A stretch of 10,350 bases of DNA from Modestobacter sp. (GCA_025963425.1 JAOPUQ010000055.1:1-10350), one strand, 5' to 3'. Numbered from the stretch's first letter, positions 1 to 7,140 are shown. Translations and numbers: made by a program. Notes: a model not told the origin generated them from the sequence alone.

Positions 1-485
1 ACCGAGAAGAAGGGGTTCTCGGTGGTGGCGGCTATCAGGCTGACGATCCGGTCCTCGACCGCGGACAGCAGCGAGTCCTGCTGGGTCTTGGAGAACCGGT
101 GGACCTCGTCGATGAACAGCACCGTGCGGCGGCCGGCGTGGGTGAGCTCGCGCTTGGCGGTGGCGATGACCGCCCGCACCTCCTTGACCCCGGCGTCGAG
201 GGCGGAGAGCTGCACGAAGGAACGCTTGGTGGCCAGCGAGATGACGTGGGCCAGCGTCGTCTTGCCGGTGCCGGGCGGGCCGTAGAGGACCAGCGACATC
301 GGCTCGTCGGCTTCGACCAGCCGGCGTAGCGGGGCACGGGGGCCGAGCAGGTGCTGCTGGCCGACCACCTCGTCCAGCGCCCGGGGGCGCATCCGGACCG
401 CCAGCGGCGCGCCCGGGTCGAACGACGGCGTCGCCGGGTCCTCGTCCGGGGACCCGTCGAACAGGGTGGTTCCGCCCGCCGTCAC
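1..485 (-). CDS. rarA: Replication-associated recombination protein A (RarA/MgsA AAA+ ATPase), 5' part only
   Basis: The gene is cut by the window start; 161 N-terminal residues of a protein usually about 430-470 aa long are visible. The sequence shows a Walker A motif YGPPGTGKTT (residues 68-77), a Walker B motif VLFIDEVHRF (122-131) and a sensor-1 segment IAATTENPFF (151-160). The lead-in RMRPRALDEVVGQQHLLG (31-48) is typical of RarA/MgsA/WRNIP1 rather than RuvB or the DNA polymerase III clamp loader. Family members are tetrameric DNA-dependent ATPases that act at stalled replication forks. The missing C-terminal part would carry the lid and the tetramerisation domain. I chose GTG at 485 because no other in-frame start lies close upstream and a TAnnnT box sits seven bases before it, suggesting a leaderless message. 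The gene is divergent from the aldo/keto reductase gene, with 74 bp between the two starts. Confidence 0.93.
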   Translation of the reverse strand, partial: MTAGGTTLFDGSPDEDPATPSFDPGAPLAVRMRPRALDEVVGQQHLLGPRAPLRRLVEADEPMSLVLYGPPGTGKTTLAHVISLATKRSFVQLSALDAGVKEVRAVIATAKRELTHAGRRTVLFIDEVHRFSKTQQDSLLSAVEDRIVSLIAATTENPFFS

Positions 486-498
486 GGTTGCGACGCTA
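486..498 (-). promoter_or_regulatory. Possible leaderless promoter (-10 box) of rarA
   Basis: On the minus strand TAGCGT (498-493) fits the actinobacterial -10 pattern TAnnnT. Seven bases (492-486) separate it from the GTG at 485, which puts the predicted transcription start on or next to the start codon. There is no purine-rich ribosome binding site before this GTG. No clear -35 box is visible 16-18 bases upstream. Leaderless messages are common in actinobacteria, so the arrangement is plausible, but a six-base degenerate motif is weak evidence alone. Confidence 0.35.
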
Positions 499-547
499 CC
501 CGCGAGGCACGACGGTCTCCTCGACGTCGTTCCTCTCCCCCACCCGC

Positions 548-553
548 AGGAGG
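548..553 (+). promoter_or_regulatory. Shine-Dalgarno site of the first aldo/keto reductase
   Basis: A perfect AGGAGG lies six bases before GTG at 560. This fixes the start of the downstream gene against the in-frame TTG at 488, which lacks such a site and would add 24 unconserved residues. A weak promoter could lie upstream (TTGCGA at 488-493, GACGGT at 511-516, 17-base spacer), but I do not trust it enough to list it separately. Confidence 0.8.
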
Positions 554-559
554 TTCCTG

Positions 560-1435
560 GTGCAGCAGCGCACGCTCGGCAACGGCACGGTCGGCCGGAT
601 CGAGGTGGGGGCGGTCGGGCTCGGCGCGATGCCGTTGTCGTCGAAGGAGGACCGGCCCTCACCCGACGAGGCGGTCGCCGTCGTGCACGCCGCGCTCGAT
701 GCCGGGGTGACGCTGATCGACACCGCCGACGCCTACGCGCACACCGAGGCCGAGTTCGGGCACAACGAGTCGATCGTCGCCCGGGCGCTGGCCTCCTGGA
801 GCGGGGACACCTCCACCGTCCTGGTGGCCACCAAGGGCGGCCATACCCGCCGCGGGGCCGACTGGGAGCTGGACGGGACGGCGGCCTACCTGCGCCGGGC
901 CTGCGAGGCGTCGCTGCGCCGGCTGGGGGTCGACGCGATCGGGCTGTACCAGTTCCACCGGCCGGACCCGGCGACGCCGTGGGAGGAGTCGATGGGCGCG
1001 CTGCGTCAGCTGGCCGACGACGGCCTGATCCGGATGGCCGGCATCTCCAACGCCGACGTCGGCCAGATCGACGCGGCCCGGGCCATCGTCGGTGACGCGC
1101 TGGTGAGCGTGCAGAACGAGTTCTCCCCGAGCTTCCGCTCGTCGGCAGGCGAGCTGGCGCACTGTGCCCGGCACGGGCTGGCGTTCCTGCCGTGGAGCCC
1201 GTTCGGCGGGATCTCGGCCGCGAAGTCACTGGACGCGACGGCCGCCGAGTTCGCTGCCGTGGCCGAGGAGCTGGGGGTGTCGGTGTACCGGGTCACGGTG
1301 GCCTGGCACCTGGCCCAGGCCGACGTCGTCCTGCCCATCCCCGGAGCCTCCCGGCCGGAGTCCATCGTGGACTCGGCGGCCGGCGCGGACCTGCAGCTCA
1401 CCCCCGACCAGCTGGCCCGGTTGGACGCCGCCTGA
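560..1435 (+). CDS. Aldo/keto reductase (NADPH-dependent oxidoreductase), 291 aa
   Basis: The protein is a TIM-barrel aldo/keto reductase that should reduce carbonyl compounds with NADPH in the cytosol; the substrate cannot be told from sequence. All four catalytic tetrad residues can be placed: Asp54 and Tyr59 in LIDTADAYAHTE, Lys92 in VLVATKGG, and His133 in LYQFHRPD. The C-terminal cofactor segment PIPGASRPESIVDSA is also present, near residues 257-271. The length is at the lower end of the family's range. The GTG start follows a perfect AGGAGG at six bases. The gene is divergent from rarA and stands alone, because the next stretch downstream is degenerate DNA. A weak hairpin (arms 1427-1431 and 1444-1448) overlaps the stop codon. 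It is only distantly similar to the second aldo/keto reductase in this window, so a recent local duplication is unlikely. Confidence 0.93.
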   Translation: MQQRTLGNGTVGRIEVGAVGLGAMPLSSKEDRPSPDEAVAVVHAALDAGVTLIDTADAYAHTEAEFGHNESIVARALASWSGDTSTVLVATKGGHTRRGADWELDGTAAYLRRACEASLRRLGVDAIGLYQFHRPDPATPWEESMGALRQLADDGLIRMAGISNADVGQIDAARAIVGDALVSVQNEFSPSFRSSAGELAHCARHGLAFLPWSPFGGISAAKSLDATAAEFAAVAEELGVSVYRVTVAWHLAQADVVLPIPGASRPESIVDSAAGADLQLTPDQLARLDAA

Positions 1436-1468
1436 GCCCCGCTGCGGCATCCTCCCGCCCGTCCCTCC

Positions 1469-1539
1469 GTTGATCATCGCCTCGCTGCCGGCAACACGGT
1501 GCAACCGCGGGCAGACCGCGCATCACGGCGACGATCAAC
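1469..1539. repeat. 13-bp inverted repeat with 45-bp spacer, function unknown
   Basis: GTTGATCATCGCC at 1469-1481 is the reverse complement of GGCGACGATCAAC at 1527-1539 except for one position. The 45-bp spacer holds a further short complementary pair, CTGCC (1485-1489) and GGCAG (1510-1514), so a larger folded structure is possible. It lies 34 bp after the stop of the aldo/keto reductase gene and before the DUF559 remnant, in DNA with no coding signal. It could be a REP-like or miniature element, a two-part operator, or a loose terminator. Nothing in the sequence decides between these. Confidence 0.55.
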
Positions 1540-1689
1540 CTGGAACGGGAGCGTTACCGTCGCTGTATCCACAGGCGGCTGGGCGGTCCACCGATCGGCG
1601 TCTGCCCTGGTCACGAAGCCGCGGCCCGGCCCACGGTCGTCGCGTGGACGGCCTCCGGCTGGGGCGCGGGTGGTACCTGTCGCGTGCAG

Positions 1690-2373
1690 TCGAGCCGTCG
1701 CTCGCCGCGGCGATCCTGCTCGGCGCGCCGCTGTCCGAGCCGCCACGGGTGCAGGTGGCACTCGGACCCGGCAGGTCCTGCCGCAGGACAGCGGTCTGGT
1801 CGTGCACGGTCGCCGGCTCGACCCCGGGACGTCGTGCCGCACCGCGGACTGCGGGTCACCTCGGGGGCGCAGACCTTCCTCGACCTGGCCGCGGTCCTCG
1901 CGCCCCCGGAGCTGGTCGCCGCGGGTGGTGCGTTGATGCGCGCCGGCCACCTGGACGCCGCCCGGCTCGAGGCTCGGCTGGGCGGACCGGGTCCGCGGTG
2001 TGGTCCGTGCGCGGGCCTGCGCGCCGCTGCTGAACCCGCTGGCGCAGTCCCGGCCGGAGGGCCTCATGCGGTACTGGCCGGCAACCAGCGACCTGCCCGA
2101 TCCCGAGCCCCGGCTGGCGGTGCTCGACCGGTGGGACGGGACGTGGCCCAGGGCGACCTCGGGTACAGCCGCTGGAACGTCCTGCACGAGTACGAGGGAC
2201 GGCAGCACGCCGACACCGCGCAGTTCCGCCGCGACGTCGACCGCTACTCGTTGATGGCCGCCGGCGGGTGGCTGGTGCTGCGCTTCGCCGGCCAGCACCT
2301 CACCGGGCCGCACCCGATCGTCGAACGGACCCGCGGCGCACTGCTCAGCCGGGGCTGCGGCCCGGGTGCAGTT
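1690..2373 (+). pseudogene. Remnant of a DUF559-type (Vsr-like endonuclease fold) gene with at least four frameshifts
   Basis: Successive pieces of one protein family appear in order but in different frames. They are: LAAAILLGAPLSEPPRVQVA (frame 3, to about 1771), VLPQDSGLVVHGRRLDPG (frame 2, about 1772-1827), VTSGAQTFLDLAAVL (frame 1, about 1828-1981), APLLNPLAQSRPEGLMRYW (frame 2, about 1982-2142), then VLHEYEGRQHADTAQFRRD and GGWLVLRFAGQHL (frame 1, from about 2143). The EYEGRQH and DRYSLMAAGGWLVLRF segments are, as I remember the family, the hallmark of DUF559 proteins that abound in Geodermatophilaceae and are often annotated as endonuclease-domain or AbiEi-like proteins. The N-terminal third cannot be recognised and no proper stop is left before the 3' end of aspS, on which it converges. 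Four or more independent indels mark a decayed gene, not a programmed shift or a single sequencing error. The stretch 1540-1689 shows nothing I can name. Confidence 0.75.
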
Positions 2374-4155
2374 CTAGGCCTGCCCGGTCGGCCCGGTCGG
2401 CCCGGGTGCACCCGGCTGACCCGGCAGCGGCTTCTCCTCCGGCACGAAGTCGATGCCCGCCTCCTTGCGCTGGGCCGCCGAGATCGGCGTCGGCGCACCG
2501 GTCAGCGGGTCGTACCCGGCACCGGTCTTGGGGAAGGCGATGACCTCGCGGATGGACTCCACCCCGGCCAGCAGTGCGGTCAGCCGGTCCCAGCCCAGCG
2601 CGGCGCCGGCGTGCGGGGGCGGGCCGTAGGCGAAGGCCTGGAGGAAGAACCCGAACCGCTCGCGGGCCTCCTCCCGGGACATGCCCAGGGTCTCGAACAC
2701 CCGCTCCTGCAGGTCCGCGTCGTGGATACGGACCGAGCCGCTCATCAGCTCGTTGCCGTTGACCACCAGGTCGTAGGCGTCCGACAGTGCCGCGCCCTTG
2801 TCCTCGGCGAACCGCTCCCGCCATTCCGGGGTGGGCGAGGTGAAGGGGTGGTGCATGAAGGTCCAGTCGCCGTCCTCGGTCTCCTCGAACATCGGGAAGT
2901 CGACGACGAAGAGGAACGACCAGGAACCGGCGGGGATCAGCTCCAGCCGCTTGGCCACCTCGTTGCGGGCGGCACCGAGCAGCTCCTGCGCAGGACGACG
3001 GGCGCCGGCGGCGAAGAACACGCAGTCACCCGGCTGGGCGCCGACCGCCTCGACCAGCCCGGCCCGCTCGGACTCGGAGATGTTCTTGGCCACCGGGCCA
3101 CCGAGGGTGCCGTCCTCGGCGACGGTCACGTAGGCCAGGCCCTTGGCACCGCGCGAGCGGGCCCAGTCCTGCCAGGCGTCGAAGGCCCGGCGCGGCTGCG
3201 ACCCCCCGCCCGGCATCACGATCGCGCCGACGTAGGGCGACTGGAACACCCGGAACGGGGTCTCGGCGAAGTAGGAGGTCAGCTCGGTCAGCTCGATGCC
3301 GAACCGAAGGTCGGGCTTGTCGGAACCGAACCGGTCCATCGCCTCGCGGTAGGTCATCCGCGGGATCTCCGGCACGTCGTAGGCGGCCAGCTCCCGCCAC
3401 AGCTCCCGGACGACGTCCTCGGCGACGGCGAGCACGTCGTCCCGGTCGACGAAGCTCATCTCGAAGTCCAGCTGGGTGAACTCCGGCTGCCGGTCGGCGC
3501 GGAAGTCCTCGTCCCGGAAGCAGCGGGCGATCTGGTAATACCGCTCCAGCCCGCCGATCATCAGCAGCTGCTTGAACAGCTGCGGCGACTGCGGCAGCGC
3601 GTACCAGTGCCCCGGCTGCAGCCGCACCGGGACGACGAAGTCCCGCGCCCCCTCGGGCGTGGAGCGGGTCAGGTTGGGGGTCTCCACCTCGGTGAACCCG
3701 TGCCGGACCATCACCCCGCGGGCGACCCGGTTGATCTCCGACCGCAGGCGCAGCACCGACGCCGGGCCCTGGCGGCGCAGGTCGAGATAGCGGTAGGTGT
3801 ACCGGACGTCGTCGCCGGCGGCCTGGGCGCTCTCGATCGGGAACGGCAGCGGCGCCGACGCCGAGAGCACCTGCAGCGACGAGGCCACGACCTCGATCTC
3901 CCCGGTGGGCAGCTCGGGGTTCTCGTTGCCCTCGGGACGGCGCTGGACGTCCCCGGTCACGAGCACGCAGTACTCGTTGCGCAGCGCGTGCGCCTCCTCC
4001 TCGCGCACGACGACCTGGGCGTAGCCCGAGGCGTCGCGCAGGTCGAGGAAGACGACCCCGCCGTGGTCGCGCCGGCGGGCGACCCAGCCGGCGAGGGTGA
4101 CCGTGGATCCGGCGTCGGTCGCGCGGAGCGTGCCGGCGTCGTGGGTGCGGAGCAA
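2374..4155 (-). CDS. aspS: Aspartyl-tRNA synthetase, probably the non-discriminating Asp/Asn type, 593 aa
   Basis: This is a class IIb synthetase that charges tRNA-Asp with aspartate using ATP. In order it shows an N-terminal OB-fold anticodon-binding domain (about residues 17-105, with GWVARRRDHGG), the catalytic core with motif 1 around FTEVETPNLTRSTPEGARDF (154-173), and the aspartate-pocket segment QSPQLFKQLL (189-198). Motif 2 is CFRDEDFRADRQPEFTQLD (212-230, ATP-binding Arg214 and Glu216) and motif 3 is GAALGWDRLTALLAG (517-531). The bacterial-type GAD insertion lies between motifs 2 and 3. His31 in RRRDHGG and Gly76 in RRPEGNENP match residues reported for non-discriminating enzymes, which also make Asp-tRNA-Asn for amidation by GatCAB. 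Length is usual, apart from a Gly/Pro/Thr-rich tail (about 577-593). The TTG start has a GAGAGAGG site seven bases before it. The gene is last in the operon, 26 bp after an aldo/keto reductase gene. Confidence 0.97.
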   Translation of the reverse strand: MLRTHDAGTLRATDAGSTVTLAGWVARRRDHGGVVFLDLRDASGYAQVVVREEEAHALRNEYCVLVTGDVQRRPEGNENPELPTGEIEVVASSLQVLSASAPLPFPIESAQAAGDDVRYTYRYLDLRRQGPASVLRLRSEINRVARGVMVRHGFTEVETPNLTRSTPEGARDFVVPVRLQPGHWYALPQSPQLFKQLLMIGGLERYYQIARCFRDEDFRADRQPEFTQLDFEMSFVDRDDVLAVAEDVVRELWRELAAYDVPEIPRMTYREAMDRFGSDKPDLRFGIELTELTSYFAETPFRVFQSPYVGAIVMPGGGSQPRRAFDAWQDWARSRGAKGLAYVTVAEDGTLGGPVAKNISESERAGLVEAVGAQPGDCVFFAAGARRPAQELLGAARNEVAKRLELIPAGSWSFLFVVDFPMFEETEDGDWTFMHHPFTSPTPEWRERFAEDKGAALSDAYDLVVNGNELMSGSVRIHDADLQERVFETLGMSREEARERFGFFLQAFAYGPPPHAGAALGWDRLTALLAGVESIREVIAFPKTGAGYDPLTGAPTPISAAQRKEAGIDFVPEEKPLPGQPGAPGPTGPTGQA

Positions 4156-4162
4156 GGGAGTG

Positions 4163-4170
4163 CCTCTCTC
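4163..4170 (-). promoter_or_regulatory. Ribosome binding site supporting the TTG start of aspS
   Basis: On the minus strand GAGAGAGG (4170-4163) lies seven bases before TTG at 4155-4153. No in-frame ATG or GTG lies near enough upstream to compete. The resulting N-terminus, MLRTHDAGTLRATDAG, lines up with known actinobacterial AspRS starts, so the TTG is well supported. Confidence 0.6.
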
Positions 4171-4181
4171 AGGGGGTGGGG

Positions 4182-5183
4182 TTACCAGCGGTCGTGCACG
4201 TGTGCGCGGATGCGCTCGTCGTACACCCGCTCGAGGTCGGCGAGCTGGCCGGCGGTGAGGGACGGGAGGGAGGCGGCGACCACGTTGCCCAGCGCCTGCT
4301 CGATGTTGCGGGCGCCGGGGATGACGGTGGTGACGCCGGGCTGGTCGATGACCCAGCGGAGCGCGAAGGCCGCCGTGGTGACGTCGGGGCCGCCGATCTC
4401 GGCGACCTCCCGGGCCGCGGCGACGCCGACCTCGAAGGGCACACCCGCGAAGGTCTCGCCCACGTCGAACGCCTCGCCGTTGCGGTTGAAGTTCCGGTGG
4501 TCGTCGGCCGGGAAGGTGGTGTCGGTGGAGTACTTCCCCGACAGCAGCCCGCTGGCCAGGGGCACCCGGGCGAGGATGCCCACCTGCGCGCGCTGGGCGG
4601 TCGGCAGCAGCTCCTCCAGCGGCTTGCGCCGGAAGACGTTGAGGATCACCTGGATCGACTGCACGCCGGGGTGCTGCAGGGCGGTCAGGCCCTCGGCCAC
4701 GGTCTCCACGGAGACGCCGTAGGCGGCGATCGCCTCCTCCTCGACGAGCGCGTCGAGGGTCTCGTAGACCCGATCGTCGGAGTAGACGGCCGGCGGCGGG
4801 CAGTGCAGCTGGACCAGGTCGAGGGTGTGGACGCCGAGGTTGCGGCGGGACCGGTCGATCCAGGCCCGCAGGTTCTCCGGGGTGTACTGCTCGGCGGTGA
4901 AGGGGTCGGCGCGGCGACCTGCCTTGGTGGCCACGAACGGGCGCTCCCCGCGGGCGGCCAGCGCCTTGCGGATCCGCTCCTCGGAACGACCGTCGCCGTA
5001 GACGTCGGCGGTGTCGAGCAGGGTGACACCGGCGTCGAGGGCTGCGTCGAGCACGGCGGCGGCGGCGTCCTCGGACACCTCGCCCCAGTCACCGCCCAGC
5101 TGCCAGGTGCCCAGGCCGACGACGGACACGTCGGCGCCCGTCCGGCCCAGCGGCCGGGTCTCCAGAGTGGTGCTCGAGTTCAT
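4182..5183 (-). CDS. Aldo/keto reductase (NADPH-dependent), 333 aa
   Basis: This is a full-length TIM-barrel aldo/keto reductase of the long, YajO/YghZ- or Tas-like branch; the natural substrate is unknown. The catalytic tetrad is visible: Asp57 and Tyr62 in LLDTADVYGDGRSEE, Lys87 in FVATKAGRR, and His127 in LVQLHCPPP. The N-terminal hairpin RPLGRTGADVSVVGLGTWQL (10-29) and the C-terminal cofactor-binding segment IPGARNIEQALGN are both intact. The ATG start shares ATGA with the hisS stop (5183-5180), a four-base overlap that suggests translational coupling. It is followed by aspS after 26 bp, so this enzyme sits between two aminoacyl-tRNA synthetase genes in one transcript. Nothing in the protein suggests a role in translation. 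The placement may simply be insertion into an expressed operon. Confidence 0.93.
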   Translation of the reverse strand: MNSSTTLETRPLGRTGADVSVVGLGTWQLGGDWGEVSEDAAAAVLDAALDAGVTLLDTADVYGDGRSEERIRKALAARGERPFVATKAGRRADPFTAEQYTPENLRAWIDRSRRNLGVHTLDLVQLHCPPPAVYSDDRVYETLDALVEEEAIAAYGVSVETVAEGLTALQHPGVQSIQVILNVFRRKPLEELLPTAQRAQVGILARVPLASGLLSGKYSTDTTFPADDHRNFNRNGEAFDVGETFAGVPFEVGVAAAREVAEIGGPDVTTAAFALRWVIDQPGVTTVIPGARNIEQALGNVVAASLPSLTAGQLADLERVYDERIRAHVHDRW

Positions 5184-6442
5184 GCGCCAACCGTCGCACG
5201 CACGCGCTCGAACAGCTCTGCCAGGGGGACGGCGGACTGCTCGCCGGTGCGCAGGTCACGCAGCTGGGCGACACCGTCGGCCAGGTCCCGGTCGCCGACC
5301 ACCACCGCGTGCGTCGCGCCGGAGCGGTCGGCGGCCTTCATCGCGCCCTTGAGCCCGCGGTCGCCGTAGACGGTGTCCGCGGAGACCCCGGCCTGCCGCA
5401 GCTGCCCGACCAGGCGGACGGCGAGCTTCTTGGCCTCGGCACCGAGCGGCACGACGAAGGCCTGCACGCCCGCGTCGGCCACCACGTCGAGCCCCTCGGC
5501 CTGCACCGCGAGCAGCGTGCGGTCCACGCCGACCGCGTAGCCGATGCCGGAGACGTCGGGGCCGCCGAGGGCCGCCGACAGCCCGTCGTAGCGCCCGCCG
5601 CCGCCGATCGCGGACTGCGCGCCGAGACCGGAGTGGACGAACTCGAACGTCGTCTTCGTGTAGTAGTCCAGCCCGCGCACCAGCTTCGGCGCCTCGGTCC
5701 AGGTCACGCCGAGATCGGTCAGGTACTCGCGGACGGCGTCGTAGTGCGCCTTGGTGGAGTCCGACAGGTGGTCGACCATCAGCGGGGCGTCGTCCAGCTG
5801 GGCCTGCACCTCGGGCCGCTTGTCGTCCAGCACGCGCAGCGGGTTGATCTCCGCGCGGCGGCGGGTCTCCTCGTCCAGGTCCAGCTTGGCGAGGAAGTCC
5901 ACGAGCAGCTCGCGGTACTGCGGCCGGCAGGTCGAGTCGCCCAGCGAGGTGAGCAGCAGCTCGAAGTCGGCCAGCCCCAGGTCACGGAAGCCCTGCACGG
6001 CCAGCGCCACGACCTCGGCGTCCAGCGCGGGGTCGTCGACGCCGAGGGCCTCGCAGTCGACCTGGGTGAAGTGCCGGTACCGGCCGGCCTGGGGCCGTTC
6101 GTAGCGGAAGGCCGACCCGACGGTCCACAGCTTAACCGGCAGCGCGCCGCTGTAGAGGCGGTGCTCGATGAACGCCCGCATCAGCCCGGCGGTGAGCTCC
6201 GGGCGCAGCGTCAGCGACCGTCCGCCCCGGTCGGTGAAGGTGTACATCTCCTTGGAGACCACGTCGGTGGACTCCCCCACCCCGCGGGCGAAGACGGCGG
6301 TGTCCTCGAACACCGGGGTCTCCACGTAGCCGTAGCCGGCCCGCCGCAGCGGCGCGGTCAGCGTGTCGCGGACGGCGCGGAACTGCGCCGACGCGGGCGG
6401 CAGCGTGTCGAACGTGCCCTTGGGAGCGGTCAGGTCCGACAT
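5180..6442 (-). CDS. hisS: Histidyl-tRNA synthetase, 420 aa
   Basis: This class IIa synthetase joins histidine to tRNA-His. The N-terminus PKGTFDTLPP (7-16) is the usual HisRS opening. Motif 2 is FRYERPQAGRYRHFTQVDCE (112-131). The HisA signature RGLDYYTKTTFEF (256-268) carries the catalytic and histidine-contacting residues, the HisB signature is GGGGRYDGL (280-288), and motif 3 is GIGYAVGVDR (299-308). A C-terminal anticodon-binding domain occupies about 330-420. Length is normal, which argues for a catalytic synthetase and not the HisZ paralogue. The segment usually written LRPEGTA reads LRPELTA here (Leu83), a small oddity near the histidine pocket. The ATG at 6442-6440 overlaps the hydrolase stop by one base (TGATG on the minus strand), and the end overlaps the aldo/keto reductase gene by four bases. 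The frame is open far upstream, but conservation starts exactly at this ATG. Confidence 0.97.
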   Translation of the reverse strand: MSDLTAPKGTFDTLPPASAQFRAVRDTLTAPLRRAGYGYVETPVFEDTAVFARGVGESTDVVSKEMYTFTDRGGRSLTLRPELTAGLMRAFIEHRLYSGALPVKLWTVGSAFRYERPQAGRYRHFTQVDCEALGVDDPALDAEVVALAVQGFRDLGLADFELLLTSLGDSTCRPQYRELLVDFLAKLDLDEETRRRAEINPLRVLDDKRPEVQAQLDDAPLMVDHLSDSTKAHYDAVREYLTDLGVTWTEAPKLVRGLDYYTKTTFEFVHSGLGAQSAIGGGGRYDGLSAALGGPDVSGIGYAVGVDRTLLAVQAEGLDVVADAGVQAFVVPLGAEAKKLAVRLVGQLRQAGVSADTVYGDRGLKGAMKAADRSGATHAVVVGDRDLADGVAQLRDLRTGEQSAVPLAELFERVRATVGA

Positions 6443-7140
6443 CAGAGCCCGCGCCCCTTGGGCGCGTTGGCGGCCTCGGTCAGGTAGGGGTTGGTCGCCC
6501 GCTCCCGGCCGATGGTGGTCGCCGGGCCGTGGCCGGGCAGCACCATCGTCTCGTCGTCCATCGGCAGGACGACGTCGCGCAGCGAGGCGAGCATCGATTC
6601 CCACGACCCGCCGGGCAGGTCGACCCGGCCCACGGAGCCGGCGAACAGCACGTCGCCGGCCAGCAGGGCGGGGGCGTCGTCGGCGTCGAAGGAGAAGACG
6701 ACCGACCCCTGGGTGTGCCCAGGGGCGTGCCGGACGGTCAGGTCGACGCCGGCCAGCGACAGGGTCGCCCCGTCGGCCAGCGGCAGCACGTCGGCCGGGT
6801 CGGGCAGCGCCACCCGGCCGACCAGCGGCGCGAGCGCCGGGCCGTGCCAGCGCATCGGGTCCGACAGCATCCCGCTGTCGGCGGGGTGCAGGTACGCCGG
6901 GATGTCGTAGCCGTCGCAGACCGGGAGCACGGAGAAGGTGTGGTCGAGGTGCCCGTGGGTGAGGACGACGGCCACCGGGGCCAGCCCGTTGTCGGCGAGC
7001 ATCTGCCGCAGCGGCTCGACGGCGTCCATGCCGGGGTCGACGACGACGCACTCCGAGCGGCGGCCGGTCGATCCGGGGGCCGCGGCGACGGCGTAGCAGT
7101 TGGTGCCGAACGCGCCGGCGGGGAACGAGCGGATGAGCAC
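6442..7140 (-). CDS. Metallo-beta-lactamase-fold hydrolase, glyoxalase II-like, 232 aa
   Basis: This is a cytoplasmic binuclear-metal hydrolase of the MBL fold; glyoxalase-II-like hydroxyacyl-thioester hydrolysis is the usual annotation, but the substrate is unproven. The metal ligands are all visible: the HxHxDH motif THGHLDH (His62, His64, Asp66, His67), His142 in HAPGHTQGS, Asp163 in LLAGDVLF, and His204 in VLPGHGPAT. The protein is shorter than classical eukaryotic glyoxalase II and lacks its C-terminal helical domain, as is normal for this bacterial group. It is first in the operon with hisS, overlapping the hisS start by one base. In M. tuberculosis a glyoxalase II-like gene (Rv2581c) also sits next to hisS, so the pairing is old. 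The GTG start at 7140 has no clear ribosome binding site; a TAnnnT box just upstream suggests a leaderless message. Confidence 0.93.
   Translation of the reverse strand: MLIRSFPAGAFGTNCYAVAAAPGSTGRRSECVVVDPGMDAVEPLRQMLADNGLAPVAVVLTHGHLDHTFSVLPVCDGYDIPAYLHPADSGMLSDPMRWHGPALAPLVGRVALPDPADVLPLADGATLSLAGVDLTVRHAPGHTQGSVVFSFDADDAPALLAGDVLFAGSVGRVDLPGGSWESMLASLRDVVLPMDDETMVLPGHGPATTIGRERATNPYLTEAANAPKGRGL

Noticed and set aside
488..559. TTG at 488 as start of the first aldo/keto reductase
   Set aside because: It would overlap the proposed rarA promoter and add 24 unconserved residues. GTG at 560 with AGGAGG at six bases is far better.
1565..1573. DnaA-box-like sequence GTATCCACA
   Set aside because: It differs by one base from the consensus, is the only one seen, and lies in no AT-rich or origin-like setting.
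1690..2373. Programmed ribosomal frameshifting to make one DUF559 protein
   Set aside because: At least four shifts in both directions would be needed, with no slippery heptamers or following structures that I can see. Decay is simpler.
1684..4722. A plus-strand open frame of about 1000 codons opposite aspS and the second reductase gene
   Set aside because: It lies antisense to two well-supported genes and its translation is low-complexity Arg/Gly/Pro-rich. Such open frames are usual in GC-rich DNA. Only its first part (to about 2373) holds real protein segments, those of the DUF559 remnant.
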